Assembly: GCA_943735955.1 (NCBI GenBank)
Contig: OX030968.1
Location: 7,027,162-7,091,161, forward strand
Source: Piscicola geometra
Lineage: Eukaryota > Annelida > Clitellata > Hirudinida > Piscicolidae
Direction: 5' to 3'
DNA length: 64,000 bases
Positions 1-13,599 of this stretch are shown in pieces. Below the pieces are notes generated by a model. The model had not been told where the DNA came from. It searched no databases and saw nothing but the letters and a program-made list of their open reading frames with translations. A program made the translations under genes and the position numbers. The number at the start of each line of letters is the position of its first letter. The stretch's first letter is position 1.

Positions 1-412
1 AAGCATGGAAAAATTATTTAGGAATGCATGTAAGAAGGGAATGGGAATGTAAGAGGGATATGGAATAGGGGTTCGGATAAAAAGTTTGACAAAGGAGGTG
101 AAAAGTTCTTGTATAGTGCATGGAATTGAAGAGGTTGAAGATTAAGTGTTGAAACGGATAGAAGGTGCTACTTGGCTGAATTGTAAGCAAACGAGTACAT
201 TTCTCTTAAATTGGAGTAGGATGAAAGCTGGGATGCTTTTTTTGAATGGTTTTGTATGCAAGAAGATGTAAGTGTGCTGGAGAAGCTTGCATAAAAAAGT
301 GACAATTTATCAATACATGAACATCATCATTCCCATTAGACTGGCTGAATAGATGGCCCAGTTTGAAATGATTCTCGTTATGAAATTAATGCTCTTAGGT
401 TCAAATTAAACT
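1..412. other. unassigned AT-rich sequence
   Basis: No open frame with recognisable similarity was found on either strand. A GGTTCGGATAAAAAGTTT stretch near 70-88 loosely resembles the array unit of the foldback element at 42-44 kb, too weakly to call. Confidence 0.5.
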
Positions 413-645
413 GGAGAGCAGGGGTGACCTAGATGGTAGACGTCTGACCTGCAACTCAAAGGTTGCCTGTTCAAATCCCTGACGACAAACCGTGAGCTAT
501 CATATACCTATATACATATATGATGCGTTGATTGCGACGTATGCATTGAGAGATGTGTACGTCGTGTGGAGTGGCGTCTATAGCGCATTACAAGTATTTT
601 AACATGGCCTGCGTCTGTCTGGCTGAGTAATAAAGACCAAAAAAC
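413..645 (+). repeat. SINE1, tRNA-derived SINE (diverged copy)
   Basis: A tRNA-like head carries an A box (TGACCTAGATGG) and a B box (GGTTGCCTGTTCAAATCCC). A family-specific body follows (GACGTATGCATTGA, TGTGTACGTCGTGTGGAGTG, GCGTCTGTC) and then a short A tail. The same order occurs at 8980-9230, 40192-40443, 42885-43137 and 44496-44745. The head is pol III promoter-like; mobilisation by a LINE is inferred. This copy lacks the AACCATGGTTCT palindrome seen in the others. Confidence 0.85.
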
Positions 646-1207
646 CCACGTTGCTGTCTATATAATTGGAATTCCTTAACTAATTTAACAATTGTTCATC
701 TTTTCGTGAAGAATAGAAGATTTATATAATCCACAAATTTGATAAAACTCTTTTTTTAATTAATAAAAAACGCTTTATGAATTTATTTAATTAATTCATT
801 TATTTTAGTAACCCATAGTTGTAAATGAAAATTTTCCATTTAATTTGCCTAAAATCTCGTAAGGGTTTTACGCCCTATAGTTATGCTCTTTCTCTTCTTA
901 ATAACCTATTTTTTATCATAAATAAAAACATAAATTCTAGAATATTTTTTTTCTTTCTCTTAATATTTGCAGCGAAACTGTTATCGAACGTATGTATAGA
1001 TTATACATCCTATAAATAGTATACATTGTATACAAATATTGGCTAAACCAATGTTGTCGGCGCACTAATAATTTGTATTAGTATCAAAAAAGGTTGTGTT
1101 CGATTGAGGAAATTGTTTATAAATGCTAAAGTATGAAAATAGGAAATGCTTGCTTGCTCGAGCAAGAAACCGCCAAGTTTTCACAAGAGAAATTTTTTTA
1201 ATGATTT
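646..1207. other. AT-rich, no gene seen
   Basis: Short open frames occur (for example 825-1019) but show no recognisable domain and have the composition of the surrounding AT-rich DNA. Confidence 0.5.
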
Positions 1208-1216
1208 AATGATTCC

Positions 1217-2139
1217 GGGATACTTTGGAAATCGTACTCGGAAGCATAGACAGAGCAATATAAAAATAGCTAATGGCAATGTTTATTTATTTCTTGAATC
1301 AGCTGATTGTTGGTTTCTAACAATAACAAGAAACGGCCATATTATTTTAGATTTCGGCAAACTATCCGAGGCGAGATATACCGTAAAATGAACAATAACT
1401 GAGGCTTCTTTTACTTCTTTATTTACATATTTTTTAAAAAGTTATATGATAGTTCACGATATGTATTTCGGCAAACTATCTGAGGCGAGATATATCGTAA
1501 AATGAACAATAAATTAGACTTCTTTACTTCTTTTACGAATACTTTTTTGAGTAATTAATAATAATTTTACTCAGTAATGTCAAATCTGGTATATATTTCG
1601 GCAAACTATCTGAGGCAAGATATATCGAGAAATGAACAATAAAGAAGGCTTCTTGACTTCTTTTATGAATACTTTTTTGAGTAATTAATAATAATTTTAT
1701 TCATAATGTCAAATCTGTTCACATTAAAATTATTCAAATTGATATTCTTATTTATATACATAAACAATTACCGAGTCCATCGTAATCCTAAAAAATAAAT
1801 GAAACCACTTTATTTAACTAAAAAAATATTATAAAAATTCAGAAATATTATGCTAAATTGTTTAATAAAAAGTTTTAGCTTTATATTTTTGGTCAGAGCA
1901 ATAAAAGTCATCAGTAAAATGTTTTACTAGTAATATTATAGAAGTCAAAAGATCTGCGTGGTTCTTAACTCTCTAAACTAAACTAATATGGAAAAAAATC
2001 TTATTAATTTAAAGTATTTTATTTTGCCTGTTAGCAATACCGTTTTGTTACCATACAGCTATTTAAACATAGGAAATTTGTCTATGTCAATCGTTAATCT
2101 CATTTGCATAAATTATGAGTACGATTTCCAAACTAAACC
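1217..2139. mobile_element. Merlin-type MITE (copy C1)
   Basis: The ends are inverted: GGGATACTTTGGAAATCG at the left, and the complement of GGTTTAGTTTGGAAATCG at the right. The element is bracketed by a perfect 9-bp direct repeat AATGATTCC (1208-1216 and 2140-2148). Inside is an imperfect repetition of a unit containing ATTTCGGCAAACTATC and GCGAGATATATCG, at about 1355, 1467 and 1597. A second copy lies at 43769-44363. Interior sequence (CAGCTGAT, TTTCGGCAA, CATACAGCTATTTAAACAT) is shared with the Merlin element at 46244-51828, hence the family assignment. No transposase is present, so it is non-autonomous. Confidence 0.75.
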
Positions 2140-2273
2140 AATGATTCCTAATCGTAAAGTTTTTCACTGGATACAAATTTATTTTTTCTAGACGATTAAA
2201 ACGTTTTCAAATTCTTCAAAATAAAGTTGTACCATTCGGTATGGGCTCATGAAGATAATCACTGTGTGAGTGA

Positions 2274-3179
<906 letters not shown>

Positions 3180-3412
3180 AAAACTATACGAGAGGGAAAG
3201 ACTCAAATCTGCTAGTTCAAGAGGTATAGCCACAAAGAGCTACAAACTAAAGTATGCAGATGCAAGAAGCTTTTTTGTTGCAGCGCCGACTCTTTGGAAT
3301 AGTCATCCCGATAGACTTAAATCTCAGAGCTCGACCGTGACATTCAACCGTTCTCTCAAAACGTACTTATTCGACAGATCACAACAACCTACAAATTTAC
3401 TGCTTTTTTCTC
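3180..3412 (+). pseudogene. LINE reverse transcriptase, C-terminal scrap
   Basis: The plus frame reads a stretch ending in the motif series ARSFFVAAPTLWNS ... LKSQSS ... FNRSLKTYLFD. This is the usual C-terminal signature of CR1/Rex1-group LINE proteins (F.VAAP..WN.LP...LR followed by FK..LKTYLF). There is no start and no upstream RT core, so it is a 5'-truncated remnant. It abuts an oppositely oriented fragment of what may be the same family at 3425-3660. Confidence 0.7.
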
Positions 3413-3424
3413 CATTCATCAATT

Positions 3425-3660
3425 TATGGATCGTATTTAACGTAAAATCGTGGTGAGGTCTTTATCGAAAAAAAATATTAGATTTCTAATGCTTTTGAAA
3501 GAAATATCTTTTTCTGATTAATTCAAACTGGATCATTAAAAGTGTGAACAGAATTTGGACTGGGTGAAAGCCAGATAACTTAAGTTCTGCTAAAATTAAG
3601 TTTTAGATGATTTGTAGTCAACCGAGCATCAATTTCATCAATGCATGATAACACCCTTTC
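3425..3660 (-). pseudogene. CR1-like LINE RT scrap, minus strand
   Basis: Nucleotide similarity by eye to 53848-54060: GGATCGTATTTRRCGTAAAA, GTGAGGTCTTT, AGTGTGAACAGA and AGCCAGATAACTT in the same order. The 53.7-54.1 kb sequence encodes a recognisable RT C-terminal region on the minus strand. This copy is too decayed to read through. Confidence 0.6.
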
Positions 3661-4019
3661 TTGCAGGTCAGCTTGATGACCTTTAATGCAATGACCTAAA
3701 TCTAGGTTTTTTAGCACACTGATGAAAAGCAAACTCATGTCTAAATGCTATTCTTTACAAATATCCAGGAGAATAGTAAAGAACCAAGGACTTTTGACGT
3801 AGTCGATTTTGTCCCACTACAGCGAATGTCAAAACATCTGTCACTTAAGTAGTCCTTAAACCACTTTAACGCGTATAATTTTTATAATTTTTATTAGTTC
3901 TTTATAGCGATAAGAGCAATTCAGTTGCGTGCCCGAATGCTTCATGGAAACGATCATTATAATAATAACTGTTAAAATTATTATCATTATTCAAACACAC
4001 ATAAATTTTATATAATTAT
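3661..4019. other. no feature recognised
   Basis: AT-rich spacer between LINE scraps and a microsatellite. No open frame of note. Confidence 0.5.
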
Positions 4020-4396
<377 letters not shown>

Positions 4397-4539
4397 GTGA
4401 TGATAGTAGAAGTAGTGGTTATGTTTTTTGGTGAAGGTGGTAGATGTTGTTTTTGTTGCCGTTTTTAGTTCATTGTTCTTACTCCGCATGTCTTATGTGG
4501 AGCAGGTATGTGAACAACTCTCCCCCCCCCTCTCTCAGA

Positions 4540-4830
4540 GCCTCATTTCATTGGTTGGCTTAGATGAGCTTCTCTCTCTATTAACGGATACTTTTTCACT
4601 TCTTGCCGGCTTCTTTGTCATTAGAAGCGGGATAAATACTGTTAGCCTCCACTTTTTCAGGACTTTCCCTCGGAACCAGGATTAATTGCAGATGTTCAGC
4701 AGGAGGATGAGCATGTTCAGTGGCAGATGGGTCAATATTGGCGGTTCAATCTTATCATTATCTCTTTTTTCGGTGTCGTCCATTTGAGCGATTGCTGCCT
4801 GGAGCTCTCTCATTGTCAGCGACTGGTCTC
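4540..4830 (-). pseudogene. LINE reverse transcriptase N-terminal scrap
   Basis: The minus strand reads ELQAAIAQM, then THLPLNMLILLLNICN, a stop, SWFRGKVLKKWR and VFIPLL. This follows the LINE pattern [HLP...LL.L.N.SW..G.VP..W+...IIP..K] that precedes the YRPISL motif of RT domain 0/1. The in-frame stop and loss of the following motifs mark it as a decayed fragment. The clade is not clear, perhaps Jockey-like. SINE2 follows immediately at 4849. Confidence 0.55.
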
Positions 4831-4848
4831 ATCTCATGTTATTCAATT

Positions 4849-5073
4849 GGGTGAACGGGTAGTTGAGTCGGCAACGACTCTCGGCTTGACCAATAATGAA
4901 AGGTCCAAGGTTCAAGTGCAACCAATGCCCTAGTAACCCAAAGGCGCAAAGAAAGTATGCAGCCTAAGTGGCCTGGAAGCCTGTTCGGGTTATACGCCAC
5001 TATAATAATGCTCGTCATTATTATTATTGTTATTATTTTTTATATATTATTATTATTATTATTATTATTATTG
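4849..5073 (+). repeat. SINE2, tRNA-like head with ATT-repeat tail
   Basis: The head contains TAGTTGAGTCGG (A-box-like) and GGTTCAAGTGCAACC (B-box-like). The body is AACCCAAAGGCGCAAA, CCTAAGTGGCCTGGAAGCC and CGGGTTATACGCCACTATAA, ending in a TCGTC(ATT)n tail. A nearly identical copy is at 10447-10630; partial copies are at 41762-41937 and, inverted, at 53150-53212. The (ATT)n tail resembles those of RTE-type partners, but the partner LINE was not identified. Confidence 0.85.
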
Positions 5074-6840
5074 TGTTTTTCTCAAGGGAGACGTGTAGTG
5101 GTGGTACTATTTGTAGTAGTTGTGTTATTGGTAGTGCTGGTAATAGTTCCTTAAACTTTTTTTAGTAAACTTATCAAAAATGTCTGTATAAAGTGTTTTC
5201 TAAATCTTAAAATAGAAAAAAATATTTAAATATAAAATTTTATGTATAAACTAAAAGAAGAGATGGTAGTTTAGAAAGAAAAATCTTTTTTAGGAATTAA
5301 AATAGAAAAGAACATTATAAAAATTATATCTAAAAGTTAAAAAGTTTAAATAACTGGATAAAATAATTCTTTATCTATAATTAAAGTTGATTTTAATTGT
5401 GTGAAATTTAAGTGGAGCTTAGCTCGATGGATTTATGAAGGCAGATAATTGAGTGAAAGTAGAGGGCATTGAACTCTATTAAACAATAAAACGAGGGTTA
5501 ATTTGAATATAAAACTATAATAAGTAAGTTAACAGAATTTTAGCATGAAATATTTTTTTACTTTTTCATCATCATCATCATCTAATTTTCTCAAAGTTTT
5601 TGAATCAATGTAATGATTATTTGTTCCACGTGTTGGAAAACATAGAATAAAATCGGATGAGATTCATTTCTTCCTAAAAAGTGTTTCAACGTTTTCATTG
5701 TTGATCTCTCTGCATTCCTATTTATGTGGGCCTTGGGCGACAAAAATTACTTTTAAAACCTTAAAATGTAATCAAAATTTTTTTCTCTATCTTAGCTATG
5801 CCTTTGAAACTATGCTTTGAGAGGCAAGTAAGAGAAAGTAATCTTTTTAATATTTGATACATGTACCTCTTCTCAAATTTAACTATTAAAATCTTATTCA
5901 AGGTCAACTTCACATTTTGTATTTTTCGCAAATTTTTACAACTCGCAGACGCTTCGTGCAAGGCTGTTACTTTTCAGATTTTGCAGCTCTATCGCCCATA
6001 ATTCACTCCACTTTCAACAACTTTTACAGCTCCATATGTGCTTAATCCATCAAAATAAGACACAAATATAAATTATTTTATCTGCAATTCTAATGCCACA
6101 CTCGCTCTTTTCTTTCTTAACTACAAGGACATACTTTTCAATAGTACCTACTTTTACCTTTCACCTCGTTAAATCCGTTTTTTCATCTCACTTTTTTTGT
6201 AAATAAAAATTTTTTCTTAATTTTTTATGCTTTTACTATTTTCCACTTGTGATATTTTTCTCCACAAAACCCACCACCTTTCAAGCATCTCTAACCATCT
6301 TCCATCCATCTTCCACACCTTCTGATCATCTTAACCATCTTTCACTCATCTTTCATCACAATCCCCCATCTATAACTATCTTCCCCAATTTTTAACACAA
6401 ACTTCTTATAATGCTTGTTTATGGCCTTTGCAACTATGGCATCAACACATCACTTACATTTTTGAAGACTTTTAAAATATGTTTTGGATTGAAAAAATGA
6501 ATATTTCAATACTAGAGGTTTTCTTTTGATATCATTTTTACTACAGCTGCTGCCACACTTCAACTGCCACTAGCCGTTCTTAATTTCTCATTATCAGCTG
6601 TCTTCAACTCCCTAAAAATATACTATCATTATCCCCGCTAACCGCGCAACACTACCACGCCACAATTATCAAATCCACAGATTCTCCAGTCTAAGTACCG
6701 TATTCAATCTATTGTAAGAACACACCTCTCGATTTATGACCTCCATCAACTAGCATTCCAGCTCCACCAATCCTCTATCCGAGTGCATTTGTCTTCCTAA
6801 ATTTCTTCCTTCTATCTACGTGTCTGACTTCTCCACCAAT
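5074..6840. other. 1.8 kb without recognisable gene
   Basis: AT-rich sequence with a CATCATCATC run near 5568-5582 and pyrimidine-rich stretches at 6240-6420. Minus-strand 5761-5961 is open for 66 codons, without a recognised motif. Confidence 0.5.
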
Positions 6841-7473
<633 letters not shown>

Positions 7474-7911
7474 CACTAGTATAACACCCACAAACATAAT
7501 TCAAAATTAAATTTGTTAAATGATAAAAAAAAATGAAATAACAAAAACAAATCTTCAAAAAGAGTGCAAAACACTAATGCTTTGAGACTTCCACAGTCAG
7601 GAAAGTATGTTTAACTTTATTCAGAATTTTTTGGCGGATTTTAAAAAGATATTTAACGTTTTTAGAAACGAAGTTTTATTTTAAAAGAAAACAAGACATT
7701 TTTTTTTACTACTACAACTTATAATTATTAAAACTTAAACTATTAATATTTGTATCGACAAACATTAAATAAAAAAAAGCTCGATACTCGAGAAAAATAC
7801 TTTTCTATTGCCACATTAAGCGATTTGAAAAAAAACAATAGCGATTTTAATACCTTTTATTATTATTCATCTATATAAATTAAATTTAAATTAAATTCAT
7901 AAACCTCATCA
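7474..7911. other. no feature recognised
   Basis: AT-rich unique-looking sequence between the ACT array and the hAT element. No gene seen. Confidence 0.5.
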
Positions 7912-8979
7912 ACCCTACCCAGGGGCGCAACCAGCTATAAATGATGGGGGTGGCTCAACTTGAGTATAAAAAAAATAATTGTTTAACCCATTTACTGCGC
8001 TTTTGCATTTTTGAAACATCAGTTCACATATTTTCTTGCTGTTTTAATACTGAGTTTTTTTCTCATATTTTGTACAATAAATTTGAAATTTTGATTTCAT
8101 AAGTTAAATTTCAGTTTTTTTATTTATACTTTTTTGTTTCCTGTTCACATTAAAAATTTCTCAAAAGAATCTTTCCTCGCTTAGATAATTTTTCAATTTT
8201 TTCATTCGATTCTAGTATTTTCATACCTATTTAGTTTTAATTTTAGGTTGAAAAGATAGTTAATACTTGAATTCTATTTTTATATACTCAAAATAATTTG
8301 TAAAACGTTTTCAAAAATCAATGGTGCGTTTTTAGCAACTTTGACGTAATATGATATAATATGATTTTTAATAAGCCAAGTCATTCATTAAATTAGTTAT
8401 TAAGAAAATAAAAATATATTATTTTAATGATAATGTATTATGACATTTTAAAAATTAAAATTCAAAGTTGAACTTTGTTGATGAATGTTGATTTTTATTT
8501 TTGGAAAAAATTCCAATTAATCAATCAAATAAATTGCTATTGCGCTCTTTACTCAAATTCAAAACCGCAAATGCTTCACACTTGAAGCTTTTATTGAAGA
8601 AAATATAGTTTTTTAACATCTCATATATTGATTATAAAATTTAAAAAAAAATTCGTCGTCAGTGTCGTCTTTGAAACAGCATGATAGTTTATGAGTGCTG
8701 TTGTAATTCACTTTGAATATTTTGCTTTGTTTTAATTTAAAAAAAAATAATTATTATTATTAATATAACTAATAAATTAATTAGAAGTAATACTTTAATC
8801 GAACTATTTGAAACTGAAATTTCTTTCTGTTTTGATAAATGTGGTTTGAATCAATTTATTTATGATTTCTTACTGCACAGAAATATGTCACACTTCCCGC
8901 TCACGTTGCGTCTTCGCAACATTTGCCCCAATAAAACTTATGAAATAATTGTTTTCAATTTTGCTTGAGTTAATATTTT

Positions 8980-9230
8980 TTATTTTTATTCCTCTGTATT
9001 ATTCACAGCCTGACAGACACAGGCCATGTTACAATGGTTCTGAGAACCATGGTTCTTATGCACCAGAGGAGCCACTCTACATGACGTACACATCTCTCAA
9101 TGCATACGTCGCAAACACCGCATCATATACACCAGGTATATGATAGTTCACGCTTGCTTGTCATAGATTCGAACTGGCGACCTTTAAGTTGGAAGTCCGA
9201 CGTCTACCATCTAAGCCATCCCCGCTCCCC
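8980..9230 (-). repeat. SINE1 copy, minus strand
   Basis: Reverse complement of the SINE1 consensus: the A tail is at the left, the body includes the AGAACCATGGTTCT palindrome (9041-9056), and the tRNA-like head ends at CCATCTAAGCCATCCCCGC near 9228. Nested in the 7920-10264 hAT element. Confidence 0.9.
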
Positions 9231-9539
9231 AACCATATAATGCAAGTCTAAATTTAAAATTCTTGTTAACTTTTTTTTCGGGTTGCGGCGGTAAATGGGC
9301 TAGAATCAAAACTACCAATTATAATTGATGAAGAATTTGGATAGTTTATTAATGATACAAGAGAATTAATACAAACTAAGTTGCATAGTATTCTTAAAGT
9401 TGCGTCATCATTTTTTAAACAAAGTTAAAAGGTACAAAAATAAGTTTGATATGAGATCCTAAACAGTCTATAATTTTTTTATAAATATCTTGTTTAAACT
9501 AAATTTAGATGTGTTCTCAGTTACAAAATAATTTTTCGA

Positions 9540-9760
9540 TCAGTTTGTAAAAATCTTTTACTGGAAGAAGTGCAGTAGCGGTTTTGGTAGCAGATATTCT
9601 CAAACAAGCTTTGCAAACGACGAGCCTATACAGTCGTCCTAAAACGAATTTTAATAAGGCGAAGTTTAAAAAATGCTCTTTCTGCATCTTATGAAGTAAC
9701 TGGCAGAGTCAGAGCAACATCGAGCATATAGTGCAGCTCGGGCTGAAGGCTTGTGGCTCA
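9540..9760 (-). pseudogene. hAT transposase C-terminal (dimerisation) remnant
   Basis: The minus strand reads LPVTS, a stop, DAERAFFKLRLIK, then RFRTTV, a stop and RRLQSLFENIC. This is the conserved hAT dimerisation block (LPVTSA.AERAFSKLRLIK..LRSTM...RL..L). Two in-frame stops make it a pseudogene. It lies within the hAT element defined by the 8-bp duplication, confirming the superfamily. Confidence 0.75.
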
Positions 9761-10446
9761 AAAGAGTTCTTGTAGTTCGATACATGCAATGAGATCAGAC
9801 TGATCCGCACGTAAACTTGTTGATGTGATTTTGAGCTGTCTTTGCACAGTTTCAGCATTCCTTCCATGAATATATAAATATATATACTGTGTCATGGTTG
9901 GAAAAATGTACTTATGATATGTGTCATGGCTGGAAAAATTTACTTATGATATGTGTAAAGATATAAAAGTGTAGTCAAGGTCTAGTGGTGCTCTATTTTG
10001 TTTCAGATTTTGTGACATGTAGGTGTTATTTTGTTGGGATCAATATGTTCTGTATTGATATATGAAATTTTTCATGAGATAAAGCCCGATGGCCATCTAG
10101 AGAAAAATCCATGGTCATATAGGAGATTGAAAAAATCATTACCACCCCCCCCCCCTCCCTCCCACCTAAAAACTCATCGATATTCGAAAAATTGCGAGAC
10201 CCTTCGAATTGAGGTAGGGGGAGCTTGAGCCGTCCCCAGCCCCCCTTCCCCGGTTGCGCCACTGACCCTACCAATATCACAACCATCACTCTAAAAATAT
10301 AACCACGGTCCACAAGTTTGAAGAATAATTTAAGTTTCTTTTAAAGTTGTTAGCAATTTGAGAAAAAATAATTAGGTACTATAGATTCAATTAATGTTGT
10401 TTTTATATTCTCTCATTCATTTACTTTATATTTTTTTCCAATTATT

Positions 10447-10630
10447 GGTGAACGGGTAGCTGAGTCGGCAACGACTCTCGGCTTGACCAATAATGAAAGG
10501 TCCTAAGTTCAAGTGCAACCAATGCCCTAGTAACCCAAAGGCGCAAATGAAAATATGCAGCCTAAGTGGCCTGGAAGCCCGTTCGGGTTATACGCCACTA
10601 TAATAATGTTCGTCATTATTATTATTATTA
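10447..10630 (+). repeat. SINE2 copy
   Basis: Best preserved copy: GGTGAACGGGTAGCTGAGTC at the head, B-box-like AGTTCAAGTGCAACC, CCTAAGTGGCCTGGAAGCCC body, and CGTC(ATT)4 tail. Only a few differences from 4849-5073 by eye. Confidence 0.9.
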
Positions 10631-11696
10631 AATAAATGAATATAAAAAACGTTCCACAAATCTTTTTATTATTTTTACAAATCTATTTATTAGTTCTTAT
10701 TATAAAAAATAAATTTGCACAGATTTTCATCCATATGCCTATGTTCCAATAAAAGAGTGAAATAAAAAAATGATCCTTCCACTGAAAATTAAATCAAACA
10801 AAATTTAAAATGAAAGATTAAAATATATATAAAAACAAAAAAGTTTCAAAAAGTTTTTAAAATCTGATTTTATAGTGAATAAAAAGTTCAAAATATCCCA
10901 TTTGGTTTTTTTTCCAATCGCGGGTGGGGGGGTTCTTTTTGACATAAAACATTGATTTTTGTGTCAAACTTCTTGTATTGTTAGTGTTAATAATTCTCTA
11001 AGTGAATGTTTTGAAATTTTGAAATTGATGATTATGCCCTCCCCTATCTTTATATCAATTTTTCTCTTTTTGTGGCATTAAAAAAATTGGTGAGCCTTGT
11101 ACATGGTGTTTTACGGTAGTTCGCGAATTTTATTTTTTTGTAAAAATTCTGAAAGTTTATATTAGAGAAACAGAAAAAGATCTGCAAAACTATTTAGAAT
11201 TGAACCATACAGTACACAAAAGAAAGAAGTATTTTAGCCTGGGTCAATAGTTCACAAGTTTTAGTATTAAATAACTATGTTCTATTTATTGTTTGTTTGT
11301 TTCAAAAGGTTGTTGCATTTTATCATTTTTCCTTATCTGAAATATATAATAAAAAATTAGAGTAAAATTTACCGAATATTTCATATCTATACAAAAATTC
11401 GACTTGTTGTTTTGAAATAGTTCATTGTAATAGAGCAATAATTTTGATGACATTTATCAAAAACATGGTATGTGCAAAAACGGATGATATTTTCTGATTC
11501 AGAACAAAAAATTTATAAAAAATCATTTATTTATATTTGATTTACGTAAAATTTGTTTCAATTTGTCGCCCAGTGTAATCGACTAAACAATGTTCAACAA
11601 CTACAACTAACATCAACATGGAAGTTTACATCCCAACTACAACTATAACACCAACAAATACTACACTACTCAACAAAAACTACAAAATAAATTGTC
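10631..11696. other. no gene recognised
   Basis: AT-rich spacer including G/C runs near 10921 and 11040. Nothing assignable. Confidence 0.5.
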
Positions 11697-11880
11697 CAAA
11701 TAACAACACTCAACAGTATCTACCCCACTCAACAGTAACTTCCACACTCAACAGTAACTACCCCATTCAACAGTAACTACCCCATTCAACAAAAACTACC
11801 ACACTCAACAGTAACTACCCCACTCAACAGTGACTACTCCACTCAACAGTAACTACCCCACTCAACAATCCTAACAGAAA
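11697..11880. repeat. 19-bp minisatellite, about nine units
   Basis: Tandem copies of a unit close to ACTCAACAGTAACTACCCC, with unit variants (AAAAACTACC, CAGTGACTAC). Confidence 0.85.
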
Positions 11881-13241
11881 AATCACAACACAACTACACA
11901 GCCACAACAGCACTAAAACGAGATTACGTTCCCAAGCTAGAAGCAGACTCTGCCTTGTTAGCACTTTGTTTGCAGAAAGTATTGGTGGAGAATAAATCAA
12001 ACAAATTCTACAACATTTGCATCAAGGCTCGTAAGAAATACCTTTGAAAGATATGTTAAGAACTGTATTAGCTGTTTTCATGTTTCAGGTTTAAATTATT
12101 TGTAGATTTGTTATTTTATGTAATTTTTTAAAGAGTTTTGTTTCTCATTGTTTTTTGATTTGCTCGTTTTTAGGTAGATTTTTTGTAATGAGGTTTGTTT
12201 GTAGGTTGGTTTTTTTGTAGGTAAATTAGTTTTTTTGTCATTTTGTGTTTGTTAGTTCATTTCTTATGTATTTTGTATTTACTTGATTCGTTTTACAAAT
12301 ATTTTATGAGCTGACGAATTAAATAACCACGAACTCAAACAAAAATTTTCACGCATCTGAAACTACTTGTTACAACGAAGAAACAAAATGAGATTACAAC
12401 CCTAAAAAAGCGTTTTTTAAAAGTTTTTTGCGAACAAAATGGTTGCTATCAAACAAAGAGTCTGTGCTAACAGGCGTTCATCTCGTAAATATACTGAATT
12501 AGTGTTTTGGACCTTAACACACTGCATGTAACAAAGATATTTTATTTTTTTGTTAGTGAAAGTATTTTTCAGTAAATTAGAGCTGATAACTCTTTACTGA
12601 AACGAAAATGAGTTTTATTTATACGGGTTCTTCCATTCAAAGATTGGCTAATGCATGGATAGTGGTGTGAATGAGTTTTGAGAAGGTGTTTAGTGCTTGT
12701 TATAAAGGTTTTGAGTAGATGCTGTATGGATGTTGAGTAGATGTTGTATGGATGTTGAGTAGATGAACATCTGATGTTTTATGGATGTTGAGTGAATGTT
12801 GAGTGGGTTTTGAGTGGGTGATGAGTTGGTGTCTGAATAAATACATCAAGCAAAACTGAACCAGTAGAGATGAGTGATGGATGAAAACGGTTGACATTAA
12901 ATAAGCAAGTAATTCTCACTTGAAAAGCCTGTTCCAATCGTCTAAGTTACAAAAAAGTTAATCCGAAAATAAGAAACATCACACTTTGATTCAGCAAACT
13001 TCACAATAATAAACTTAAAAATTAATAAAAGCAGTTTTTACTAAATTATATTGAGTATATATTAGTTTTATTGTATTTCATTAAAATTCAATATTTTTTT
13101 CCTACTTTATGGTATCAATTAGATTTTTGAGAACTGTATTATCGTACACAATTTTCTAAAAACATAAAACAAAAGCAGAAAAATAGGCGTTATTTCTATG
13201 CGTTGAACATACTCCACAGCCTTTAAATTTGCAAAAGAATG
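11881..13241. other. no gene recognised; short degenerate repeats
   Basis: Contains a 44-codon stop-free plus frame near 11911-12045, without a recognised family. At 12715-12830 there is a degenerate repeat of GTTGAGTAGATGTTGTATGGAT type. No convincing gene. Confidence 0.45.
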
Positions 13242-13574
<333 letters not shown>

Positions 13575-13599
13575 ATTTAAAATTTTTAAATTTTACAAA

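Larger units (their letters stand above)
7920..10264 (-). mobile_element. hAT transposon relic, complete ends, 2345 bp
   Basis: The left end CAGGGGCGCAACC and the right end GGTTGCGCCACTG form a 13-bp inverted repeat with one mismatch. A perfect 8-bp target duplication ACCCTACC (7912-7919 and 10265-10272) flanks it, as expected for hAT. Minus-strand remains of an hAT C-terminal dimerisation region lie at about 9540-9760. A SINE1 copy (8980-9230) has inserted into it. The remainder is AT-rich with no readable transposase, so this is a decayed, immobile copy. Confidence 0.85.

Noticed and set aside
1146..1391. 81-codon plus frame
   Set aside because: Runs across the left end of the MITE at 1217; part is repeated MITE sequence.
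10026..10313. 95-codon minus frame
   Set aside because: Spans the right terminus of the 7920-10264 hAT element and its target duplication, so cannot be an ancestral gene.
11911..12045. 44-codon stop-free plus frame (ALKRDYVPKLEADSALLALC...)
   Set aside because: Looks protein-like but is short, has no start, no recognised family and no splice context that I could support.
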